A DNA stretch of 24,507 nucleotides from IMG/VR virus record IMGVR_UViG_3300028550_001146, positions 1-24,507 of that record; one strand, written 5' to 3'. The stretch is from a virus. Each line of letters opens with the position of its first letter. Position 1 is the first letter of the stretch. Below are positions 5,911 to 11,235 of this stretch, piece after piece. The position numbers and the translations under genes were made by a program. The notes under the pieces are model-generated. The model was not told the DNA's origin. It did not search any database and was given only the letters and a program-made list of their open reading frames with translations.

Positions 5911-6644
5911 TGAATAAAGGATACTACGCAATTATTCCTGCCGATGTACGTTATGACGTACGTTTAACGCCTAATGCCAAACTTTTGTATGGTGAGATCA
6001 CCGCTTTATGCAATGAGAAAGGGTTTTGTTGGGCAATGAATGGTTACTTTGCAGATTTATACTCAGTAAGCAAGGTGTCAGTTAGTAAATGGGTTGGTAG
6101 CTTGCGTGATTGCGGGTATATAGAGTGCGAAGTGCAGTACAAAGAAGGTACTAAACAGATAACTAATCGCCACATAAAACTCTCTACCCCTATTAAAGAA
6201 ATCTTGGGTACCCCCATAAAGAAATCTTTAATACCCTCACAAAGAAAAGTTAAAGACCCTATTAAAGAAAAGTTTAAAGATAATACTACAGTTAATAATA
6301 CAGTTAATAATACAATTAATATGGGGGAAACAAGTTCCCCAAAAAAAGAAATCAAACCTAAAGGTAAGCATTTTGTTGAGCCTACACTGGATGATGTTAT
6401 TGATTACTGCAATTTAAATTCGTATCAGTGTGAACCTAAAGCCTTTGTTGACCACCATTCAGCAAGAGGTTGGGTCTTAAGCAATGGAAAGAAAATGGTC
6501 AAGTGGCAGTCAGCGCTGTCAACTTGGGAGCGTAATCACAAAAAATATGAGGCAAAAAATGGACTTAAACAAAATAACGTCAATAAAAGATCTGAATACG
6601 CTAGTAACATCAGGGACTACAACAAGGCAATGCGCGACTTTTAG
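5910..6644 (+). CDS. Lambda-O-like replication initiator (244 aa)
   Basis: Residues 1-85 form a winged-helix DNA-binding domain of the type found in phage replication proteins (LTPNAKLLYGEITALCNEKGFCWAMN, then SVSKVSVSKWVGSLRDCGYI). Residues about 92-145 are a low-complexity linker (TPIKE, TPIKK, TVNNTVNN) whose DNA holds the iteron array at 6187-6340. The C-terminal domain (about 152-225) has the phage-initiator pattern TLDDVIDYCNLN, FVDHHSARGW, KWQSALSTWERN. It should bind the iterons and recruit the loader encoded next. Its 3' end overlaps that gene by 86 bases. This is the same arrangement as lambda O-ori-P. Confidence 0.8.
   Translation: MNKGYYAIIPADVRYDVRLTPNAKLLYGEITALCNEKGFCWAMNGYFADLYSVSKVSVSKWVGSLRDCGYIECEVQYKEGTKQITNRHIKLSTPIKEILGTPIKKSLIPSQRKVKDPIKEKFKDNTTVNNTVNNTINMGETSSPKKEIKPKGKHFVEPTLDDVIDYCNLNSYQCEPKAFVDHHSARGWVLSNGKKMVKWQSALSTWERNHKKYEAKNGLKQNNVNKRSEYASNIRDYNKAMRDF
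6187..6278 (+). repeat. Four 23-bp iterons inside the initiator gene
   Basis: There are four consecutive units with an exact 23-bp period: 6187-6209, 6210-6232, 6233-6255 and 6256-6278. All share CCC at positions 2-4, AAAGAAA at 9-15 and TT at 18-19; units 1 and 2 share TAAAGAAATCTT, and units 3 and 4 share AAAGAAAAGTT. As 23 is not a multiple of three, the units are read in shifting frames (KEI, KKS, QRK, KEK), so DNA, not protein, is conserved. These are probable binding sites for the initiator. Confidence 0.85.
6279..6340 (+). other. Candidate replication origin: A+T-rich repeats and inverted repeat
   Basis: Directly after the iterons come three 12-bp A+T-rich units: TACAGTTAATAA twice (6287-6298, 6299-6310) and TACAATTAATAT (6311-6322). 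A perfect inverted repeat GGGGAA/TTCCCC with loop ACAAG (6324-6340) follows. Four initiator repeats, then an A+T-rich unwinding region inside the initiator gene, is how lambda ori is built. The 12-bp units are in frame, so protein slippage alone could explain them; the context supports a DNA unwinding element. Confidence 0.75.
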
Positions 6645-7038
6645 TGATAATGACAAAGATACGATAAATTATTTTTTTATGCGATTACAAAATGTTTACG
6701 GAACTGTAAAGATTCAAACCCAATGGCCTGATGTTGAAGATTTAAAAATGGCAAGGCGAGAATTTGGAAAGGTTATTGCTAAATTTGACAGGGAAAAGAT
6801 TGATAATGCTTTTGATCTGGTACACAAAGAAAGAAGATCAGGTAACAAGCGTTTTGATTGGCCTGACATTGACGCTATTATTGGCTTGTTAACCAATGAA
6901 GGGGTGTTTACTGGGTCTGCTGGCATGTTGGCGCACAAGATATATGAGCCAGAAAATTTGTTAGCGCATGGAACGAAGCAAGAGAGAAAGGAAATAGCTT
7001 TAGACGAGCTATCAAAATTAAAAGATATGTTTAAATAA
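6559..7038 (+). CDS. Lambda-P-like helicase loader (159 aa)
   Basis: The frame is open further upstream, but the ATG at 6559 has GAGG at 6549-6552 with six-base spacing, so it is chosen. The protein has the layout of replication protein P: an early helix with INYFFMRLQNVYG (36-48), an acidic W/P-rich turn, REFGKVIAKFDREKIDNAFDLV (67-88), then FDWPDIDAIIGLL (99-111), as in the P-family 'WP...F' region. It would deliver the host DnaB helicase to the initiator at the origin. Similarity is judged by pattern only. Its start lies within the 3' end of the initiator gene. Confidence 0.65.
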   Translation: MDLNKITSIKDLNTLVTSGTTTRQCATFSDNDKDTINYFFMRLQNVYGTVKIQTQWPDVEDLKMARREFGKVIAKFDREKIDNAFDLVHKERRSGNKRFDWPDIDAIIGLLTNEGVFTGSAGMLAHKIYEPENLLAHGTKQERKEIALDELSKLKDMFK

Positions 7039-7049
7039 GGAAATACAAA

Positions 7050-7529
7050 ATGACAAGTGATAGAAGAACAATATTAATTGAGTACAGAGGCACAAACCCT
7101 AAGTTAGTTTCTGGTCATATTTATAATAGAAACCACATAGCAAAAGCGTTCGGCATATCACGATCAACGGTTGCTAACAAGCTCAAAGGCAAGACAATAA
7201 TGGTCGATAATGACTTGATTTTATTGCAACCACAAAAATACCACAAAAAATCAGTGCCGGAAAAGTTAATGACTTATATGGGCGAAGAAACAAATGGGTT
7301 TAAGACTTATAAAAAATACACGTACAAAGAAATATCAGCATTGTCTGGAATTAAAATCAATAATTTAAACAAACGTATTGGAACTGATCTTGTTTTTGGT
7401 GCAAAACAAATAAGAAGCAAAGCTGTTAACCAATTAGTAAAAACAGACGGACACCGCGTAACTCAATTTGACTCTTACGCAGAAGTAATCAGCGCCAATT
7501 GGCTAAAGAGGAGTATTTTAAATGCCTGA
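7050..7529 (+). CDS. Hypothetical protein with two HTH-like segments (159 aa)
   Basis: No family is recognised. Two segments look like related helix-turn-helix units: HIAKAFGISRSTVANKLKG (about 29-47) and YTYKEISALSGIKINNLNKRIG (about 89-110). Each is followed by a hydrophobic strand-like stretch (MVDNDLILLQ; TDLVFGAKQI), which suggests an internal duplication. The composition is strongly basic. A DNA-binding or recombination-accessory role is inferred. It begins 11 bases after the loader stop, with AAGGA upstream, and overlaps the next gene by 8 bases. Confidence 0.6.
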   Translation: MTSDRRTILIEYRGTNPKLVSGHIYNRNHIAKAFGISRSTVANKLKGKTIMVDNDLILLQPQKYHKKSVPEKLMTYMGEETNGFKTYKKYTYKEISALSGIKINNLNKRIGTDLVFGAKQIRSKAVNQLVKTDGHRVTQFDSYAEVISANWLKRSILNA

Positions 7530-7956
7530 AGGTTATACAGTAAACAGTGACTCGCGTTTGGAAAGCTATGTTAAGTTTGCAACTGAACTATACGAGAAAA
7601 AGAAGTACGTTACGTTCAATTACAAGTTAGGCAAGCCAAGAACCATAAAACAAAATGACGCTATCTGGGCTTTCTGTAAAGACATAGCAAACAAGTGCAA
7701 CAATGCAGGGTTTGAAATGCAAACGACTAGCCCACTGTTAAAGAATCCAATAGAAACTCCGTGGACTTCTCGCAGTGTTATGGATAAATTGTGGATGGCA
7801 GTACAAAAAGCAATGTATCCTAACAAACCAGAAAGCAGTAGCGAGTTAGATACTTGGGAAGTAGCACCTGTAGCTGAAACTTTAACAAGACATTTAGGTG
7901 AGACTCATGGCATTGGTGTATTGTTTGCCAAGCAAGCTATGGACAAGGGTGTCTAG
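7522..7956 (+). CDS. NinB-like conserved phage recombination protein (144 aa)
   Basis: The pattern KQNDAIWAFCKDIANKCNNAGFEM (about 38-61), then a TPW-like ETPWTSRSVMDKLWMAVQKAM (73-93) and a C-terminal EVAPVAETLTRHLGETHGI (114-132), matches a widespread phage family with NinB-like organisation (many-residue helical core, KQN-x-x-W start). NinB/Orf of lambda binds ssDNA and assists recombination. The assignment is tentative, but the place before a NinG-like gene agrees. AGAGGAG (7506-7512) precedes the ATG. Confidence 0.6.
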   Translation: MPEGYTVNSDSRLESYVKFATELYEKKKYVTFNYKLGKPRTIKQNDAIWAFCKDIANKCNNAGFEMQTTSPLLKNPIETPWTSRSVMDKLWMAVQKAMYPNKPESSSELDTWEVAPVAETLTRHLGETHGIGVLFAKQAMDKGV

Positions 7957-7957
7957 G

Positions 7958-8092
7958 ATGCTGTTTAAAGGCATTCTAAGGGCTATTTCAGAGCGTTTAA
8001 CGAAAATTATGATATACCCTACATGGTATGGTAAAATAAAAAATAATGGAGGTTTAAATGTTGTTTTTCCCAACACAAAAACAAGACGCTGA
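7958..8092 (+). CDS. Possible small basic protein (44 aa)
   Basis: The ATG at 7958 lies one base after the upstream TAG, with AAGGG nine bases before it. The translation (MLFKGILRAISERLTKIMIY...) is basic and amphipathic at the N-terminus, like a membrane-active or nucleic-acid-binding helix. It overlaps the following nuclease gene by 35 bases, and that gene's GGAGG lies within it. It may be real and coupled, or a chance ORF in a 100-base spacer. Confidence 0.3.
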   Translation: MLFKGILRAISERLTKIMIYPTWYGKIKNNGGLNVVFPNTKTRR

Positions 8093-8609
8093 AGCTAGGC
8101 AAGAATCATCTGGGTCAGCATTTAATAGTAAAACCATTCTTAAAAGTGGAACTGGTCAATATGTGGGTAATTTAGCTGAAATAATTTTTCGAGATTATTT
8201 AAATGAATTGATGTTAGAGCATGATTATACAGCAAAGACTTCTTATCATTATGACTTTAAGGTTGGTGATGCAACGTTAGATATTAAAGCCAAACAAAGA
8301 ACTGTTAAATGTCAGCGTGATTATGATACTCATGTCGCCTTGTACCAAAAGAAAAGTCCCTGCCATTACTATGTGTTTAGTAGTGTGCTAATCCCAAAAG
8401 GGGAAACGCAAGCAAAGAGTGTCGAGTTTATGGGCTGGCACAGAAAAAAAGATTATTGGGACGAATGCGAAATAAAGCTAAAAGGACAAAATAGTAATGG
8501 TTTAAATGAACGTGAAGATGTAGGCAAAATGAAGTACCACCAAATGCTACCTATGTCTGATCTTTTTTTGGGATTAGAAACTCATTTATATGAAAAGGCT
8601 TTTATTTAA
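8058..8609 (+). CDS. PD-(D/E)XK-type nuclease (183 aa)
   Basis: The core has GNLAEIIFRDYLNEL (37-51) with E41, then YDFKV (65-69) with D66, and LDIKAKQR (74-81) with D75-I-K77, which is the D...(D/E)xK metal-binding arrangement of the PD-(D/E)XK superfamily. A beta strand HYYVFSSVLI (103-112) follows, then ALYQKKS. The rest is charged, with a helix at the end. It lies between the NinB-like and NinG-like genes, so a recombination or Holliday-junction nuclease role is likely; a restriction-like attack on host DNA is possible. GGAGG lies six bases before the ATG. Confidence 0.7.
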   Translation: MLFFPTQKQDAEARQESSGSAFNSKTILKSGTGQYVGNLAEIIFRDYLNELMLEHDYTAKTSYHYDFKVGDATLDIKAKQRTVKCQRDYDTHVALYQKKSPCHYYVFSSVLIPKGETQAKSVEFMGWHRKKDYWDECEIKLKGQNSNGLNEREDVGKMKYHQMLPMSDLFLGLETHLYEKAFI

Positions 8610-8623
8610 AATGGAGAGTATTT

Positions 8624-9028
8624 ATGGCCGTAACACTGCGTTCTAAATGTTTAACTGCGATACAAAAGTTAGCACGAATATCAGCCGCAGATGAATATGG
8701 CATGGTTGAATGTGTTTCTTGTGATAAGAGAATGCACTGGAAGGAGTGTGACGGTGGTCACTACATAGCCAAAGGTAGCTCGTCTTACTGGGCACTTGAG
8801 ATGGAGTGCGTACACCCCCAGTGCAAAGGATGTAACGGTTTCGGTATGAAGCATGGCAGTGCAGAAGGTCAGTACACGCTATGGATGATTGATATGTACG
8901 GTGAAGACTTTGTTAGAGAAATGCATAGAGACAAGCGCAAGATCAAAAAGTTATACACTGCTGACTACAGAGAAATGCTAAAAGAGTTCAATGACTTAAT
9001 TAAATACCATGAGGAGAGACTACAATGA
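8624..9028 (+). CDS. ninG: NinG/Rap-like recombination nuclease (134 aa)
   Basis: The protein has the NinG arrangement: CVSCDKR (30-36), then GGHYIAKG (44-51), CVHPQCKGCN (62-71), and a C-terminal basic helix region (DKRKIKKLYTADYREMLKEF). The cysteines C30, C33, C67 and C70 could bind zinc, and GGHY is the conserved HNH-like core of the family. Lambda NinG (Rap) cuts Holliday junctions and D-loops during phage recombination. GGAGA precedes the ATG, and its stop overlaps the next start (ATGA). Confidence 0.85.
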   Translation: MAVTLRSKCLTAIQKLARISAADEYGMVECVSCDKRMHWKECDGGHYIAKGSSSYWALEMECVHPQCKGCNGFGMKHGSAEGQYTLWMIDMYGEDFVREMHRDKRKIKKLYTADYREMLKEFNDLIKYHEERLQ

Positions 9029-9237
9029 ATAGAACAGAATACAAAACATACGTAATGAACATCTACTCAAAGATACATGAATACGCAGAAAGCGAAGAAA
9101 TTTTTGAAAAACGTACAGATGATTTTTATGAAGCGATAGGTGCGTCTTTTGCTGGTCACTCACAACTTGCAAGAATCTTATTAGATGAATTATCCATCAG
9201 CATTGATACTAATTCGGAAGATAAAACTAAACATTAA
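9025..9237 (+). CDS. Hypothetical small protein (70 aa)
   Basis: The family is not recognised. The protein is acidic and helical, with no membrane or metal motif. It overlaps the stop of the NinG-like gene (ATGA) and has GAGGAGA upstream, so it is probably translated. The end is very polar (SEDKTKH). Confidence 0.6.
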   Translation: MNRTEYKTYVMNIYSKIHEYAESEEIFEKRTDDFYEAIGASFAGHSQLARILLDELSISIDTNSEDKTKH

Positions 9238-9249
9238 TAGGTGACTATT

Positions 9250-9483
9250 ATGACTGGATATTTACAGGAGCTAAGAGCAAGAGCAATTAAATTTGGAATG
9301 AGTGAAATCCCTGCCAAGATGGATTCTATTGTTGAGTCAGTTATCTACGGCCACGCACTCCCTGCTTATGCTAGAGAAGAATTAGATTTAATCTGGCTAG
9401 AGGTAGAGGCAGAAGAAGAGGCTTGGTTAGAACCACCAACAGAAGAAGAATTAAAGTTGCTCCACCCTAACTTTGATGTATAA
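9250..9483 (+). CDS. Hypothetical strongly acidic protein (77 aa)
   Basis: A GTG in the same frame at 9241 is part of the AGGTGA ribosome site, so the ATG at 9250, five bases later, is the better start. The C-terminal half is very acidic (WLEVEAEEEAWLEPPTEEEL). Such acidic tails are seen in DNA mimics and anti-restriction proteins, but also in many unrelated small phage proteins. The family is not recognised. It is the last gene of the nin-like group before a structured intergenic region. Confidence 0.6.
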   Translation: MTGYLQELRARAIKFGMSEIPAKMDSIVESVIYGHALPAYAREELDLIWLEVEAEEEAWLEPPTEEELKLLHPNFDV

Positions 9484-9516
9484 TAGCTGGGTGATGATCT
9501 CCTTGGTCAAAACATC

Positions 9517-9547
9517 TTGATAGGGTTGCGCTAACAACTTCTATCAA
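9517..9547 (+). other. 31-nt inverted repeat (RNA hairpin)
   Basis: Arms TTGATAG (9517-9523) and CTATCAA (9541-9547) pair perfectly. Inside, GTTG pairs with CAAC around loop CGCTAA, with one G-T pair and one bulged T between. It is followed by a second small inverted repeat, AAACT-AAA-AGTTT (9546-9558), but no T-run, so it is not a simple terminator. It could protect the mRNA 3' end or be a protein-binding site. Confidence 0.5.
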
Positions 9548-9590
9548 ACTAAAAGTTTAAATTGTTATTCTGTATTACCTCTGTTGTTTT

Positions 9591-9611
9591 GCCCTTTCGG
9601 GGGCTTTTTTT
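9591..9611 (+). terminator. UUCG-loop terminator of the nin-like operon
   Basis: GCCCT-TTCG-GGGGC (9591-9604) forms a stem of five pairs, one of them T-G, with a TTCG tetraloop, followed by seven T (9605-9611). It should stop transcription about 110 bases after the 77-aa gene. The T-run overlaps the next promoter's TG element. Confidence 0.8.
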
Positions 9612-9619
9612 GTTATAAT
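9611..9619 (+). promoter_or_regulatory. Extended -10 promoter, probably leaderless
   Basis: TGTTATAAT (9611-9619) is a perfect extended -10 (TGnTATAAT), which does not need a good -35. Transcription would begin at about 9625-9627, the A of the ATG at 9626. The mRNA would have no 5' leader. Confidence 0.55.
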
Positions 9620-9625
9620 ACAGCT

Positions 9626-9904
9626 ATGAAAGATAAGAGCTTATTAAAACGAATTGGTGTCTCTGGTTACAATAAACCTAAGCGCACACCTAGCCATCCA
9701 ACAAAATCTCACGTTGTTGTTGCCAAGTCTGGCGATCAAGTTAAAACTATCCGGTATGGTCAACAAGGCGTATCTGGTGCAGGGTCTAATCCTACTACTG
9801 AAAAGCAAAAGGCTAGACGCAAATCATTCAAAGCTCGTCACGCTAAAAACATTGCCAAAGGTAAAATGTCTGCGGCATACTGGGCTAACAAATCAAAATG
9901 GTAG
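9626..9904 (+). CDS. Very basic small phage protein 1 (92 aa)
   Basis: The start is ATG 9626. An upstream extension in the same frame runs through the terminator and is not used. The protein is rich in Lys/Arg, Ser and Gly, with RYGQQGVSGAGSNP (about 50-63) and a basic end (KQKARRKSFKARHAKNIAKGK, then AAYWANKSKW). Proteins of this look occur in many marine phages next to the two tiny proteins that follow; no function is established. Its charge suggests DNA or RNA binding, perhaps packaged with the genome (inference). There is no Shine-Dalgarno, which agrees with a leaderless transcript. Confidence 0.7.
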   Translation: MKDKSLLKRIGVSGYNKPKRTPSHPTKSHVVVAKSGDQVKTIRYGQQGVSGAGSNPTTEKQKARRKSFKARHAKNIAKGKMSAAYWANKSKW

Positions 9905-9913
9905 GAGAATAGA

Positions 9914-10042
9914 ATGCCACAAGGTAAAGGTACATACGGTAGTAAAGCTGGTCGGCCAAAGAAAACCCATGTCATGCCAGATGGTAGCGTTATGAAAGGC
10001 GCTAAACATAAAGGCAAGAAAAAATCTATGTTGAAGAAATAG
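9914..10042 (+). CDS. Tiny basic phage protein 2 with GRPKK motif (42 aa)
   Basis: The sequence starts MPQGKGTYGSKAGRPKK and ends KKKSMLKK; about a third of its residues are Lys, Arg or His. GRPKK resembles an AT-hook core (GRP flanked by basic residues), a minor-groove binding motif. TAGGAG at 9902-9907 precedes the ATG. It shares one base with the next gene (TAGTG). Similar tiny proteins are common in marine podoviruses, where their role is unknown. Confidence 0.65.
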   Translation: MPQGKGTYGSKAGRPKKTHVMPDGSVMKGAKHKGKKKSMLKK

Positions 10043-10194
10043 TGAAAGGTTTATACGCTAACATACACGCTAAGAAGAAAAGAATAGCGGCTGGCTCTGG
10101 TGAGAAAATGCGTAAGGTTGGGTCTAAAGGCGCACCTACAGCTAAAGCATTTAAGCAATCAAAGAAGACTGCTAAGAGTTTGCTTAGTCAGTAG
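10042..10194 (+). CDS. Tiny basic phage protein 3 (50 aa, GTG start)
   Basis: The frame starts at GTG 10042, overlapping the previous stop (TAGTG), so it is translationally coupled. The translation begins VKGLYANIHAKKKRIAAGSG and goes on EKMRKVGSKGAPTAKAFKQS. This pattern (GLYANI, AGSGEKMRK, GSKGAPT) recurs in marine and other phages as a conserved short protein of unknown function. It is extremely Lys-rich. It forms a three-gene basic set with the two preceding genes. Confidence 0.7.
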   Translation: MKGLYANIHAKKKRIAAGSGEKMRKVGSKGAPTAKAFKQSKKTAKSLLSQ

Positions 10195-10208
10195 TAACCA
10201 AGTATAAT
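10180..10208 (+). promoter_or_regulatory. Promoter candidate for a short transcript
   Basis: A perfect TATAAT (10203-10208) lies 17 nt after TTGCTT (10180-10185, matching the TTG of TTGACA). It begins inside the end of the 50-aa gene. The start site would be about 10214-10216, with a terminator only 80 bases further on, so no protein gene follows. Confidence 0.45.
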
Positions 10209-10214
10209 ATCCAC

Positions 10215-10298
10215 AGTTGGTGGGGTTTCTTCGAGGTACTTCCACTCAACGAAAAAGTTCTAAGCGTCCTCCTGTTCAAGCAGTTGGACGTTTTTTTT
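10215..10298 (+). ncRNA. Candidate small structured RNA (about 84 nt)
   Basis: The predicted transcript folds into two hairpins. The first is GTTG-GTGG paired with CCAC-T-CAAC (10216-10223 with 10242-10250, one bulged T; two further G-T pairs). The second is the terminator. They are joined by an A-rich linker, GAAAAAGTTCTAAG. No tRNA fold, ORF with SD or known RNA family is recognised. It may be only the structured 3' end of the basic-protein mRNA. Confidence 0.35.
10265..10298 (+). terminator. Terminator at the convergent gene end
   Basis: CGTCC (10265-10269) pairs with GGACG (10286-10290), and CTG with CAG inside, followed by eight T (10291-10298). It ends the rightward block 27 bases before the last leftward gene. 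In the leftward direction the same stem is followed by TTTTT only after about ten bases, so it may work weakly both ways. Confidence 0.85.
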
Positions 10299-10324
10299 CG
10301 TCTATTCGTTTTGCTTATAATTTA

Positions 10325-10666
10325 TCAGTAGCTCCAGACAACAGGCATTCCCTTTCTAATGTCTACATGGATAAAGCTTTTAGCCACACCTATGCCATTA
10401 AATCCCATTGACTGCGCGTGTTTAATGATCTGGTAGGCTTCATTTCCGTTATTGATTCGTATGTCACTAGCAATTCCTCTAGCATGGGTTCCTGCTTTTG
10501 CCTTTCTTGCCTCAATGCTATGGCTTGGATCCCTGTAACCACTGGTAATTATGAATGGGAAGCCACAGACATGCCTAAGATCATCCAGTTTCTCAAGGAA
10601 CTCTTCTGACATTTCATTGTTGCCTGTTTCCTGACAATCAAAGTCTGACAGTTTAAAGTATCTCAT
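10325..10666 (-). CDS. M15-family peptidase endolysin (113 aa)
   Basis: The sequence is a compact peptidase M15 (VanY/M15_3-type) domain: SGYRDPSHS (42-50), THARGIASD (60-68) with zinc ligands H61 and D68, and IHVDIR (99-104) with H100. It should cleave peptide crosslinks of the cell wall (L-Ala-D-Glu or D-Ala-D-Ala bonds). No signal peptide is seen, so it needs the holin encoded directly upstream (ATGA overlap at 10663-10666). The length is usual for single-domain phage M15 endolysins. Confidence 0.88.
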   Translation of the reverse strand: MRYFKLSDFDCQETGNNEMSEEFLEKLDDLRHVCGFPFIITSGYRDPSHSIEARKAKAGTHARGIASDIRINNGNEAYQIIKHAQSMGFNGIGVAKSFIHVDIRKGMPVVWSY

Positions 10667-11034
10667 TTACCTATACCTTTAGATCGTTCAAATGATCGCA
10701 TACCACCAAGTCCTAATAGACCCATAAGAACAGGCATCATTACAGAGGTGTCTGCTTGAGGAATAACCACACTAAATCCTGCGGCTATGGGAGATACTAA
10801 GAAGTTGACTGCGAATCCAAGGACACAAACCCAGCCAGTTGCTGGTCGCCAAGAACTTTGGAACCAGTTTCCTTTAGCTTCTGCGGTGTTGAGTTTAATC
10901 TGAGCGACTGCGAGTTCCTGCGCGTGGCGTTCTGACATCGTTGCAAGTTCAAATGCAATCTCCTGCTTGGTGTCGGCATCGGGTATCCATTTATCCAGTA
11001 GACCAGTAATAGGGGCAATCAAAGACTCTAACAT
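10663..11034 (-). CDS. Three-TM holin, GTA_holin_3TM-like (123 aa)
   Basis: The ATG at 11034 is chosen over an in-frame TTG at 11037; it shares one base with the upstream stop (TGATG), with AAAGG before it. A helical N-terminal half is followed by SWRPATGWVCVLGF (61-74), a hydrophobic stretch to about 92, and PVLMGLLGLGGMRSFER (101-117). The W-RP-TGW motif and the LLGLGGMRSFE end are typical of the GTA_holin_3TM family. It would form pores that release the endolysin. It is coupled to the endolysin by ATGA. Confidence 0.85.
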   Translation of the reverse strand: MLESLIAPITGLLDKWIPDADTKQEIAFELATMSERHAQELAVAQIKLNTAEAKGNWFQSSWRPATGWVCVLGFAVNFLVSPIAAGFSVVIPQADTSVMMPVLMGLLGLGGMRSFERSKGIGK

Positions 11035-11216
11035 CAAGCTAACCTTTCAATTAGAAACAATCCAATGATGAGTGGGTACATTCCCCACAACATCATCTCA
11101 GACTTTTTAAATCTTTCCGAACCGTCATCAAGGCGTTCTTCAATGTTCTTCATTCTTACAGCGCACTCTCTTTCATGCGCCTCTAGCTTTAACAGAGCCT
11201 CTTTAACAGTAGCCAT
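11034..11216 (-). CDS. XhlA-like coiled-coil/TM lysis accessory (60 aa)
   Basis: An N-terminal charged helix (VKEALLKLEAHERECAVRMKN), continuing to about residue 38, is heptad-like, and one hydrophobic segment ends the protein (about 42-58, MLWGMYPLIIGLFLIE). This layout matches XhlA/hemolysin-associated and small phage lysis proteins. It lies directly upstream of the holin and may be a second holin or holin modulator. No spanin motif or lipobox is seen. Confidence 0.65.
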   Translation of the reverse strand: MATVKEALLKLEAHERECAVRMKNIEERLDDGSERFKKSEMMLWGMYPLIIGLFLIERLA

Positions 11217-11235
11217 TTTTGTTCATCCTTGAATA

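Noticed and set aside
6279-6322. CRISPR-like short direct repeats
   Set aside because: The units are 12 bp, contiguous and without spacers, and lie within a coding gene; an origin-type array explains them better.
6484-6558. Upstream extension of the P-like gene to the ATG at 6484
   Set aside because: It has no ribosome site and runs in another frame through the conserved C-terminal coding of the O-like protein. The ATG at 6559 has a well-placed GAGG.
9584-9625. TTG start at 9584 for the first basic protein
   Set aside because: The added residues are encoded by the terminator hairpin and T-run; the basic sequence begins at the ATG at 9626.
10211-10298. tRNA-like reading of the convergent region (GTTCAAG looks like a T-loop)
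   Set aside because: No 7-bp acceptor stem, anticodon arm or CCA end can be fitted on either strand; the fold is two hairpins with a U-tract.
10316-10321. Rightward TATAAT opposite the end of the endolysin gene
   Set aside because: No -35 (only a T-run) and no gene downstream on that strand; A+T-rich chance match.
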